Shown piece after piece: positions 1-10,287 of a stretch of DNA of 64,000 bases. Position 1 is the stretch's first letter, and each line of letters begins with the position of its first letter. Where the stretch lies: NCBI GenBank assembly GCA_020726505.1, contig JAHLEZ010000021.1, positions 930,001-994,000 of the forward strand, given 5' to 3'. This DNA is from Leptodontidium sp. MPI-SDFR-AT-0119. Lineage: Eukaryota; Ascomycota; Leotiomycetes; Helotiales; Leptodontidiaceae. A model generated the notes under the pieces. It was given only the letters and a program-made list of their open reading frames with translations, had not been told where the DNA came from and made no database searches. A program made the translations under genes and the position numbers.

Positions 1-550
1 TCTTTGCTGTGCTTGTACTGCTAGTTAACTGTCCAACAGGCTAGTCAACAGCAAAGAGGAGAAAGAGAACTCCCACAGAATCCACACCTCACGCTCACAC
101 ACATTCCACGAAAACCCCCCCTGCAAATGACAGAAACACTTGGCAACAGATAACCTGATTCGCCCTTTCGGAAGCCGGCGTCCAATGATTCGGGGCTCGT
201 GATACGCCGCCGCCACCAACAAAGCTAAGCGAGATTCGACTACCCGATTTGAGAAACGGGCATCTAAGAGGGATCTGACATCCTACCGTATCGTATCCCT
301 CAATTAGCAAATGGGGTGCATACATCGATTTCCATTTCAGTAATATGGTCTTGTTGTTTACTCATATTTCTTCTAACCTGGTATGTTCGTGAGGAGTTAG
401 TCCTATGCATGTACGGCTGGATGAAACGGTAGGGAAGGTTCACCAAGACAATTATTCAACGACATCGCCCATCTCACATCACACCATCATCTCATCACCA
501 CAAGATCTATAGCTTAGCCAGACCTGGAAATCCTCACCCAGAGCGCAATC
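1..550. other. Upstream intergenic region of the FAD monooxygenase
   Basis: No reading frame here resembles a protein family. The short open frames on the minus strand at 25-325 have no recognisable motif. The last 100 bp before the ATG at 551 are rich in CATC/CACC, as is common just upstream of filamentous fungal start codons. This stretch probably holds the promoter and 5' leader of the monooxygenase. Confidence 0.5.
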
Positions 551-2197
551 ATGGGCCCAAACAACATCACAAATACCAATACCGATACCGACGTCCTCAT
601 AATCGGCGCCGGCCCCACCGGCCTAACCCTCGCCCTCGAACTCTCCCTCCAGCACATCCCCTTCCGCATAATCGACTCATCACCCTCACGCTCCCCCTAC
701 AGCCGCGCCTTTGCCCTCCACGCACGCAGTCTCGAGCTCCTCAGCCGGCACCCAAACATCATCCCCGAACTCATCTCCCGCGGGACATTCAACCTCTCGG
801 TGAAACTCTTCTCGAACAAAACGCCGATTTTCGAGATCCATCTAAAGGATACCCCGTTTGCCGATACGGCGTTTCCTGGACCGCTGTTTGTTAGCCAGGC
901 GATTACGGAGGAGGTTCTGGACAGGGTGTTGGAGGGGTATGGGAGGGGAGTGGTGGAATGGGGCGTTAAAGCTGTTGAAGTCTTGCAAGACGCATCCGGC
1001 GTTTCCGTCACATTGCAAAACGCCGATGGAAATGAAGAGATCGTACGAGCAAAGTACATAGTAGGCTGCGACGGTGCGCACAGCATTGTCCGCAAATCAG
1101 CGGGTCTGAGTTTCGAAGGCGGTGCCTACCCACAAGATTTCATCCTAGCCGACGTGCGTCTGAAATGGGAGTACAAAGCCAACCTCCACATCTTCGTCGG
1201 GCATTACGGCCTACTCGCTGCCTTGCCTCTCGTAGAAGGCGTGTTCAGACTTGTTTGTTCCAGGCCGTTTAAGAGGGATAGCGAGAAAGAGCCGACGCTT
1301 GAGGATTTCAGAGATGCGATCAAGCAGCATGTTCCTGGTGAGGTGGAGATCAGTGACCCGGTTTGGATGACGAGGTTTAGACTGCATCATCGCATTGCGT
1401 CGAATTATCGCGCGGGGAGATGCTTTATTGCGGGTGATGCGGCGCATATCCATTCTCCGGCTGGAGGGCAGGGGATGAATACCGGTATTCAGGATTCGGT
1501 CAACTTGGGCTGGAAGTTGGCTAGTGTTTTGCGAGGGGAGAGTTCAGATCCGGAATTGTTGCTTGATAGTTATCATCTCGAGCGGCATAAAGTCGGGGTG
1601 GCGATTCTGCATGGCACGGATCGGGTTTTTGAGATCATGGCTACGACGAATCCGGTGGTGTTGTTTTTGAGGGATAGGTTGGTGCCGTGGGTTGTGCCGT
1701 GGATATTGGGGGATAGGGAGAGGAGGAGGGTGAGGATGAGGTTTATTTCCCAGTTGGGAATTAGGTACAGGAACAGCCCTGTTGTAGGGAATTCGAGGAG
1801 TTGGGAGGGGAAATTGAGAGGCGGGAATAGGGCTGCGGATGGGAAGTTGGTTGGACCTGATCTAAGTCCTGGTGGGGGTGGAGAGACGACTTTGATAGGT
1901 TTGTTAAAAGGTCCTGGGTATCATTTATTTTTGTTCTCAGGGGCTGGGCAGAATGCGATTGGAATGGAGGAGTTGGGGAATGTTGAAAAGGCGCTCGTTG
2001 ATGGGTATGAGAGAATCACGGTTCATAGGATTTTGGATGGGGTTGAGAAGAGTGGGAAGGGCTTTGTTGATTTGGATGGGAATTTGCACAGTGCGTACGG
2101 ATTTGAGAGGCCTGGGTTTGTCTTGGTGAGACCCGATGGGTACATTGCTTTTATTGGGTATACTGAAGAGATTGACGGTCCGTTAACGCTTGCCTGA
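551..2197 (+). CDS. FAD-dependent aromatic monooxygenase (PheA/TfdB-like)
   Basis: This is an intronless 548-residue flavoprotein monooxygenase of the phenol hydroxylase/aromatic-ring hydroxylase class. It probably uses NAD(P)H and O2 to hydroxylate an aromatic or polyketide-like substrate. The N-terminal dinucleotide-binding motif GAGPTG is at residues 19-24. The middle DG motif is seen as GCDGAHS, and the second FAD motif as GDAAHIHSPAGGQGMN near residue 295. A C-terminal thioredoxin-like extension, as in phenol hydroxylases, fits the length. No signal peptide is seen. The gene converges on the histidine kinase gene with about 520 bp between the stops. The substrate cannot be told from the sequence. 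No polyketide synthase, NRPS or other tailoring genes lie nearby, so a catabolic or detoxifying role is as likely as biosynthesis. Confidence 0.9.
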   Translation: MGPNNITNTNTDTDVLIIGAGPTGLTLALELSLQHIPFRIIDSSPSRSPYSRAFALHARSLELLSRHPNIIPELISRGTFNLSVKLFSNKTPIFEIHLKDTPFADTAFPGPLFVSQAITEEVLDRVLEGYGRGVVEWGVKAVEVLQDASGVSVTLQNADGNEEIVRAKYIVGCDGAHSIVRKSAGLSFEGGAYPQDFILADVRLKWEYKANLHIFVGHYGLLAALPLVEGVFRLVCSRPFKRDSEKEPTLEDFRDAIKQHVPGEVEISDPVWMTRFRLHHRIASNYRAGRCFIAGDAAHIHSPAGGQGMNTGIQDSVNLGWKLASVLRGESSDPELLLDSYHLERHKVGVAILHGTDRVFEIMATTNPVVLFLRDRLVPWVVPWILGDRERRRVRMRFISQLGIRYRNSPVVGNSRSWEGKLRGGNRAADGKLVGPDLSPGGGGETTLIGLLKGPGYHLFLFSGAGQNAIGMEELGNVEKALVDGYERITVHRILDGVEKSGKGFVDLDGNLHSAYGFERPGFVLVRPDGYIAFIGYTEEIDGPLTLA

Positions 2198-2717
2198 AGA
2201 TGCTCTCGAGCAATAAGGACGAATCGATTGCGACGAAATTTTAGACTTGAGTTTGGTGAGGTGTATCGTGTTCTGTGAGGATACTAGTAGCTTTACGTAC
2301 ATGAAATGAACAGCTTGTTTTCATTTGTAGTTGCACCTCCGCTTAAAGGCGTAAACACAGGAGCACAATATTGAGAACCGAGAACCGAGAATCGACAACT
2401 TGATGCAAGGCAAAGCAAATAACTTTCATTAAGCTACCACCCAGCCCATAGCCATACCAATAAAACGCCAATGCAAATGTAATTCCTCGCAAGAGACACA
2501 GGCAAGAATATGAAAGTATTCGCTGGCTCATGTGTGAATTCGGGGTATTCCATCCATCCATCTTCCACGAACTCCAAATTTCCCTGAACAAATGTGTCAC
2601 CCTTGCTACCAAAACGCCAGTTTTCGCGGTTTGCGCCGGTGAGTAGTTATTTTGGTATCGTATCGTTTCATCAAAGTTAAAGAAAGGAAAATCGCAGGTT
2701 GGTGTAGTCACTGAAGA
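2198..2717. other. Convergent 3' intergenic region
   Basis: This is the space between the stops of two convergent genes (the monooxygenase and the histidine kinase). An open frame on the minus strand runs through it from the last kinase exon but shows no family motif, and it probably represents 3' untranslated sequence of both genes. Confidence 0.5.
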
Positions 2718-5700
2718 TCATGGAGATGAATCCTGGCTGGTTAGAAGGCGGTCCATCTTCTGCATCAACTCGGGAATCTGGAAGGGTTTGGCGACAATAT
2801 CGTCCTGCTTCTATTAGCTCATATTTTGGATCGATGATGGGATGAGGGACTTACCATGCCGGATGTAATAGCCATTTCCCTGGAAGAGTATCAGTATGAG
2901 ATTTGGAGACACGGTTGGCCTGATGGCGAGGGTTAGGACTTACAGTTGCTCCATTCGAGTATTGGCAGTGACGGCAATAATCGGGACATGACCGTCAATC
3001 TTGCCTTCGTTCTCCAGATCTCGAATTCGTCGAGTGCAAGCCAGACCATCCATGATTGGCATCTATTCATAAGCAGTTAGCATTAACCCCGTGGCTTGAA
3101 TATTAGACGTACCTCAAGATCCATAAGAATGAGAGACAAGTTCATTCCAATGCCAGACTTTTTGCAGTCGTGCCAGAGGGCAGTCTTCGCGAGAAAGTCG
3201 ATAGCCTCTCCGCCATGGTTGGCAACGTGTACAATGCATCCAGCGCTTCGCAATTGCTTGCTGAGAACCTTTTGATTGATGAGGTTGTCTTCGACCAACA
3301 AGATGTGGTAGTTTCGTCTGACCTTGGAGTCTCTCGGCGACGAGTGGTTGGTGTCGGCAGGCAGAAGATTTGGGGTTGAGCCGTTTGAAGGATTGGAGGG
3401 GACATCAACCGATCTGCGAGCCTTGATGTAGAAAGCAAAAGTGCCTAATCGATGGTCAGCGGGGAACGGTTTGCTGAACTAAACGAGAACTTACTGCCTG
3501 CACCCTCCTTCGAATCAACACCAATCTCACCACCTTGGAGCTCAGTTAATTCTCGAGAAATGAATAGACCCAGGCCCGATCCACCATACTGAACCTGGAT
3601 ATTGTTAGCCGAGGACCACTTGGAAATGAGAGCTTGAGGCACATACATGTGTCTTAGGACTGGCTTGACTGAATCTGTGGAAGAGACGGTCCTTCTCCTG
3701 CTCAGATAATCCACGACCGGTATCCTTTACAGTGAAGTAAAGATAGACCTGCTGTCCAGTACCCCAATCGCGTCTGAGAGTCAGATCCTGCACAGCGCTT
3801 GAATCCTTTGACGGGAACCATCTGATGTGTGGAACATGATCCTTGGGAGGCTTGTTGACTGATGCACCCAGGCTCACGGAAATGGATCTCGTGGACTCGG
3901 ATCTGGTAAACTTGATGGCCTGAACGCAGTGAGTGATGAAATTTCATTGTAGAGCGGAAAGGCTTACGTTGGTGAGGAGGTTGATGAAGATCTGAGTCAG
4001 TCGGACTGGGTCACAGAAAACAAAGTCAATGTTTGACGTGTGGTATGATGGCTCGACCGCGAATGCTATTTGGATGTTGTCCGCAAGTAATTCGCTCTCA
4101 AACATCTTCAGGGTTCTACGAACTGTGTCCTCGACCTATGTGCGTAGTTAGCGCTCTCTCCTAAATTCCGGGTGGAATCCGTTTTCTGTTTTCGCAGCTT
4201 GAGTACGGAGCTACGACATACCTGAACGGAGACAGGAGTCACTTGGAGCAAGGCAGAATTCAGCTTTGACAGAGTCAAAACATCATCAATGATTCTCTTC
4301 TGATGCTGAGCACACAGAACGATAGTTTGGGCAGCGTCAAGATTGTTCTCCAGAAGCTCTCGATAGGCAGATGCGGCGTTCTCTAGGGGTGATCTGAAGT
4401 CGATGATAGAGTTGGCAATGCCATCGGCGCTGAGCATGATTGCACTGAGAGGATTGCGCATCTCATGTCTGCATCGGGTCAGTATAGGCATGATGTCTTC
4501 CAGAACAGTACTCACGAAGTCATATCAATGAATGTCTCCTGGTGACGCTTTGCCTCCTCGGCTTCAACCCGACTAATCATTTGCATATGCTCAGCGAATT
4601 TGAATCCTGAGATATCTGTGGTGCAGCTCAAGACGCTCGTTAACTTTCCATCATCATCCAACTGGGGCACAGCAAGGAACAGGATCCATCTGGTGTCTCG
4701 AACGGACTGAGCAGAATCATTTGTTTCTTGCTTAATCCAGGGTCTCTTCAAGCGGAGCCTAAATCTCAGGTCAATACTTCCAGTGGAATTAGAATAAGAG
4801 AGAAACGTACTCCATAGAAACCTCTTCCTTTGTAACCGCCAACTTCTGCCATTCGGCCTTAAATGCTTCACGATCTTGAGTCTCGATGCAGTTCAGAATA
4901 GACATAGGATAGTGCTCTTTTTCGTCCCTGGAGTGGCCAGTCATCTCATAACCTGTGCAAATGGTTAGCATGATATGTAGGAGCAGGTGTGAGCCGCAAC
5001 GAACGATGAAAGCATAGGTTCTACTCACATTGCGAATTTGCCCAAGTAATGCGACACTCAGGGTCTAATGTGAACATTCCACATGGAGCCAACTCCGCCA
5101 TTAATTGGAATTTCTCAGCATGATGGGCGGCCTCTTGTGTTCTGTCGGCAAGTTCTTGAATCAGGTTGGCGCGGGCCAAAAGCTCTTCTTGAGCGTTCTT
5201 CTGCGCACTTATATCGGTACTGGGCAAGTCAGCATAGCCATACCAAAGTTCCAAGTATTCTTACATGCAACCCATGATAGTCTTGATCGTAGTACCATCG
5301 GCTTCAAATTCTTGGTCGCAGGAAGCGATAATCCACTTCTGTCTAGCCTCTCCGTTTTCAGTGAACCATGGATTTCTCAGGCGAAGCTCGAATGCTCTCT
5401 TGCCAGTTTGCGTGGTGAGGAGTTCCCATTCTTTGGCAATGACTGGATGGTCGACTTCTGCGATGACATTCATGAATGACCTACACAGTCGATCAGCAAT
5501 TTTGATGGTCACGTTTGACGATCGAGAACTTACATTTCTCCCTCAAGTCCTCTTGGATGGCCCGTGATCTCATACCACATGTCGTTGCAGTATAGAATGT
5601 TACCGTCCGGTGAAAGATAGTACATGCCGACCGGATTCAGCTCCGTGAGAACCTTGAACTTGGACTCGCTATCAGCCAACTGCTTTGACAAGTCTGACTC

Positions 5701-6514
5701 TTCCTCTTCGTCTTCCATGACTGCATCCTCAGGAGCGGTTTCTGAAGATGGCGAAGGTCCGACTGTAGATGGTGAAGGTCTGGCTATAGGCGAATTCATT
5801 GAGGATCTGGAGTTGGATCGTGATCGAACCATGCGTGGAGTTCCATGGCTCTTCTTTAGCTGGCTGGGAACCTGCGAGGCACTGACGATTCTCCATTTTT
5901 TTCGTAGAGTCGCACTCGACCAATACATGCCAAGGAATTGATGTCGAGGAAGGTAGCCGTCCTTTGAACTATCAAACTTCGGCATAGTCATGACCCATTC
6001 CTTGAATTCTCTCTCGGCAGCCGCACTGGTGACTTGAGATGGGGAGTGCTCGGAGCTGGGGGGATAGAAGGTCTCTGCACAGACAACATTTCTGATCGAG
6101 TCGAAGAATCGGAGACTCTTGTTGCAGTAGACGGGGACGAATGTCATCCGGCCGTTGACCTCTTGCTCGGGGGCTTCAATATCAAAGATGAAGGTTGGCC
6201 GGCTATCCTGCTCTAAGAGCTCAATGATACCGATTTCTTGAATGGCATCTGGGGGAGGTGGAAAGTCATTGCCTGGGCCTTCATAACGTCTCTTGCGGGA
6301 GTCAAAGTGAGTTTTATGATAAAGTCCATGATGTGCTTCGTGATCTGGGTCCCATCAGCTTCGAACCGTCCCTAACAGTCGAGAAAGATTGAAAATACGT
6401 ACCACCACCATCAGAGCTGGAGCCAGAACCAGAGTGAGAGCCATCTGAAGTAGTCATTGGTTCAGAATTCTCGCCTTTCACCCTCTTCAAGCTGGGTTGC
6501 TGATGCTCCATCAT
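2718..6514 (-). CDS. PAS-domain hybrid histidine kinase
   Basis: The deduced model has 14 exons: complement(join(2718..2804, 2855..2879, 2944..3062, 3113..3444, 3495..3594, 3647..3919, 3968..4135, 4222..4468, 4516..4758, 4811..4952, 5029..5219, 5265..5480, 5534..6344, 6403..6514)), giving about 1021 residues. A Ser/Gly-rich N-terminus is followed by two clear PAS/PAC sensor modules ([20 protein letters not shown] and [20 protein letters not shown] ends GCITDIS and SCTTDIS). The H-box is [12 protein letters not shown] with His at about residue 573, the N-box FINLLTNAIKFT, and the G-boxes DTGRGLS and [15 protein letters not shown]-terminal receiver follows, with LLVEDN (885-888), phosphoacceptor Asp in LMDLEMP (about 943) and KPF. 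It should autophosphorylate on His and pass phosphate through its own receiver to a histidine phosphotransferase. No membrane segment is seen, so a cytosolic sensor is likely. The signal is unknown, and I cannot assign a numbered fungal HK group. Confidence 0.88.
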
Positions 6515-8626
6515 GATTTCCTAGGCAGCTGTAGCTCTCGAAGAACGTGGGGACCTCTAGTATCGTGGAGTCGGGAGTTGTGGACACTACCGTAGGGGGT
6601 TGGTACTTGGCGGACTGGCCTCCCCAGATAGGGTACTCCTATATGCTGGACGACGCTGCAAGGCGATGCCGGACATACACGGAGGTGAAAGCTGTCGAGA
6701 TGTTCACTTCTCCCAGATGCGACGCACTCTCATCAATGAAAGTTGAAGGTTGTAGATTGAGGTTGAAGGTGTTGAAGCTTCTCAGCTCGTCGTTCATCCC
6801 TCCCTGTGGCTTCTCACATCAGGTTGCACAAGGCTGGCAAATGGAGCTAAATCACGTGTCGGCAGGACATCGCCGATTCCGCCTTTTTTTTTTCTTTCTT
6901 TCCTTTTGATATTTCACCTTCAGCATTTCCCACTTATCATTCAATTCACTTCGGGGCAGAATAACCAACATATCAGCATGATGACGCCACTGTGCTTTCT
7001 GCTCTTAATAATTGCCAATGGAACTTCTTTTAGAGTTTCACCAACTACTTCACATCTTCCTGAAGGTCAGACGGTCAAAAGGGGGCGTCCGCGGCCAGAC
7101 CGTGTCCGAACAGGTTGGCCAGACCCTATGTGGCTCTGTTTTTCATTACTTGTACCGCCTTCTGGGGTATTTGTTGTTTGTTTTGGTGCAGCTTCGCCAG
7201 TATTTCTCGTTCAAAAAAGCCCCTTTCATCAGCCATTCTGGCGATGTTGTTCTAGCCTACGGCTGCATGTTTGTGCAACCACAAAGCCTGTCTTTGATCC
7301 AGGCCTCCTTGGGTCATATCCGTGTAGCTTTGACTCCAAGTAGTGATTTCTTTTTTAAGCCGCCACTCCAAAGATTTTCTAGGTAGGTCCTTTCTTTACC
7401 TTCGGAGTTGTACATTTTCAGCCCTGTGGGTCATATCTTCTTCTTTTTCCTTCAGGCAAACTCCAACGGCCAGAACTTCCGTTAGCAGAGTTAATGTATG
7501 ATAGTATGTATCCTATTAATCACGATATTTCGGTGATTTCTGAAGGCCTTTATGTTCTCAAAATTCGGATTCATCGTTGGGCTGTCAATTTCCTTAGCCT
7601 TTTGATCGAGTAGTCAATTCGCGGGTTCATTTTCCCAGTTCAGATGAAATCTGAGCATTCTATTCGGTCAAAATGCTGAAAGAAATACTAAGTAAATAAA
7701 ACCTTTGCAAAATCCATGCCATCCCCACCAACTTCTGTTCTGAGGGAACTCCTCGCACTATTACACTAAAGCCAGTGTTGAATAGAGCAACCGGGTTTCG
7801 CGTATCCATCGGATCTTTCCATTACAGAATTATGTGTAAGATTTCATCTTTGCTTACTTATACTGCATGATGCTTTAACCAAATTAATCAAACACCGAAC
7901 CAAGCAGGAGGCCAGCCATGGGAAAAGTCTGTCCATATCACTCAGCAACAAAACATCTGGTGGCTCACCAGAAACTGGAGGCGTTCGATCTTTCCTCAGA
8001 TCTATCCATTCATCGTTCCCACACAGCACTTCGACACTGCCAGACTCAGATATCAACATTTGGATAACCCGACCCGGGACAATAAGCAGCTTGGTGGCGC
8101 TTATCCCCTTAGGTGCCATAAGCGCCCTCCCTATGGGCACGTGCCGCTACGCCCAAAATGGTATAGCGGGACCATCGGTGATCGAATAGCGTGTTCTAGC
8201 CTGAACAACACACTATTTCTCGCTTCTTAGGGGCTTGATACAGGGAGTCTTACAGGGCCTTCAGGAGGGTGTTCCTGGTGGCACCTAAGGGGATAGCGCC
8301 TCGTTAAACACGGGTGTGACGTTTTCGGGCTAATCTTCCCCCCGCTTCTCTTCCCCGAGAATGAGCGGGAACGGGTATCGCAATGTTAATGGCGTTCTGG
8401 GGTATGATGATGCAAATTTGTCACCATACTATGATGCTTCATGACAAATGGATCTGAAGAGACTCGGGGTTCAAAGTTGTGAATATAAGAAGAGAGTCAC
8501 TTCTCGATGATTTGTTTAGAATGAATCACTCTCAACCTTCTCGACTCAGTTCAACTGTTCAACGCTGAGGAATATTCTACACTCCTTCATACTTTCAGAA
8601 TCAGTCAACTATCTTCAATCTTCACT
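6515..8626. other. Intergenic region with no recognised gene
   Basis: About 2.1 kb lies between the histidine kinase start (minus) and the NmrA-like start (plus), so it holds two divergent promoters. Open frames of 98-145 codons at 6547-7386 (plus) and 7844-8140 (minus) carry no recognisable domain, signal peptide or splice structure. An inverted-repeat pair lies at 8094-8300. A TATA-like stretch (GAATATAAGAAG) occurs about 150 bp before the NmrA-like ATG. Confidence 0.5.
8094..8300. repeat. Inverted-repeat pair, possible MITE-like element
   Basis: The left arm GGCGCTTATCCCCTTAGGTG, starting near 8096, is repeated in inverse orientation at about 8279-8300, where the plus strand reads TGGCACCTAAGGGGATAGCG. 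The match covers about 22 bases with one base missing in the right arm. The left arm also folds on itself, because GGCGCTTA at its start is answered by TAAGCGCC 15 bases later. The roughly 200-bp span, without coding capacity, resembles a short non-autonomous inverted-repeat element. I could not find a convincing target-site duplication, so the assignment is tentative. Confidence 0.4.
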
Positions 8627-9803
8627 ATGTCTACTAAGAAAATTTTCGTTGTGTTCGGTGTGACTGGTAACCAGGGAGGATCAGTCGTCGACTCAATCCT
8701 GAACGATCCCAGTATCTCAGAGCAGTTTGAAATTCGCGGTATCACACGAGATCCGACAAAGCCTTCCGCAGTGGCACTGGTTGAAAAGGGAGTTGCTCTT
8801 TCCAAGGTGAGTCAAACATAGATACCTATTCTGAACTTGAAAAGATGCTGATTATTGAAGGCCGACCTTGATGACAAAGACTCCCTCAGAGCAGCATTGA
8901 AGGATGCTCACACGGTCTTCGCAGTCACCAATTGGCAAGAAGTTCTGGACAAGGAGAAAGAAATCCAACAGGGGAAGAACATTGCCGACGTTTCTAAAGT
9001 AAATATCCACCTTTAACCTACGATTTAGAAACTGACTACCGTCTGCAGGAGCTCAATATCCAGCATCTCGTCTGGAGCAGTCTGCCAAACGTCACCAGAA
9101 GTATGCCCCTCACTCCAAACTCAAATGCCAAATAAATCCCTAACACAAAACAGTCACCGAAGGCAAAATCACCGGTGTCCTTCACTTCGACAGCAAAGCC
9201 GTCATCGAGGACTACATCCGCTCCCTCTCCATCCCAACCACATTCGTCCAACTCGCCGTCTTCATGGAACAGCTTCCACTCATGCTCATACCCACCTCTT
9301 CCGGCGCCAAAAGCTACAAACTCATCACACCCGTCGCAACCATCACCAAATTCCCGCCCATTTCCGTCCGAACCGACACTGGCAAATACGTCAAATCCAT
9401 CATCCTGAATCGCGAGACGATGCTTGGGAAGGTGATTATGGCTGGCGAGAGAGATTATACCACTCAAGAGGCGGCTGACATTCTTGTCAAGGTTGGGGAA
9501 GTTGACGTTGTGGCTGAGCAGTGCAGTTATGAGGAATATAAGGGGATGTTGATGGCGTTTGGGTTGCCGGAGTTTACGGCTGATGATATGACGGAGAATA
9601 TGAAGTTTATTGAGGAGTTTGGATTCTTTGGCGGTGAGAGGGTTGAGGATGATCATTCGGTAAGTCAAACATTTTGATATTCAGGCTTGGTTTCGTAATC
9701 GAAGTTGAATATTGACTAACATTACGCAAAGATCCTGTCAGAAAGCCTTGAGACTTTGGAACAGTGGGTTGTCAAAAGTCCACTGATTGCTGCGATGAAG
9801 TAG
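8627..9803 (+). CDS. NmrA-like / NAD(P)-binding atypical SDR protein
   Basis: Five exons: join(8627..8806, 8861..8998, 9049..9100, 9154..9659, 9732..9803), giving 315 residues. The N-terminus carries a Rossmann nucleotide-binding motif of the NmrA type, FGVTGNQGGSVVDS (residues about 11-24). This is followed by the family pattern GITRDPTKPSA and, further on, HLVWSSLPNV and HFDSKAVIEDYIR. NmrA-like proteins bind NAD(P) but usually lack the catalytic YxxxK of classical SDRs. Some act as redox sensors, others as isoflavone-reductase-like enzymes. All four introns have good GT-AG ends and keep the frame to a stop after QWVVKSPLIAAMK. Neighbouring genes give no further clue to its role. Confidence 0.88.
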
Positions 9804-10195
9804 GAGCAGACAGATGTTGCGTAGGAGATTATTCGAAAGTAGACAGTATTTGCAGCTCGTCCCTTTTACTTTATGTTCCATTCATAGTTCAAAGCACCAT
9901 TTTCCAGTCACAGTTACACCTTTGTCAAGATCCGAGGCTGGGTTCACCCAAACCGTAGAAAGATGACCTTAATCACGTGATGCATACTGCTTGCTTCCTC
10001 CGAGTTTCAGGGAAACCTACGTGAAGCTATGACTTGCACCAGATGAATTCTTTCAGAAGCCTACTCTTATAATTCACTGCAAAGTACGAACTCATAAACC
10101 ACAAAATTTCAACTGTTTTACATGCTTCGAACTCAGGGCTCGCTAATTTTCGCGGGACCGAAAATTCTTACCACAAGTTAAACCCCATCATCAAA

Positions 10196-10279
10196 ATGCC
10201 ATGCTCTTCCTCCCACGCCCAATCCGCAGCCACTTCCCATTTAAATTCCTCAGAGTATCAAGAACCGTCTCAACACTGA
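10196..10279 (+). promoter_or_regulatory. Upstream open reading frame
   Basis: An ATG at 10196 opens a 27-codon frame that ends with TGA at 10277-10279, nine bases before the ATG at 10288. It overlaps, in another frame, the alternative in-frame ATG at 10201. Scanning ribosomes that use 10196 would terminate just before 10288, so it could reduce translation of the downstream gene. Whether the mRNA includes it is not known. Confidence 0.4.
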
Positions 10280-10287
10280 AGCCCACC

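Noticed and set aside
6547..7386. Plus-strand frames of 120-145 codons before the NmrA-like gene
   Set aside because: They overlap each other in different frames, contain no motif and lie in a divergent promoter region.
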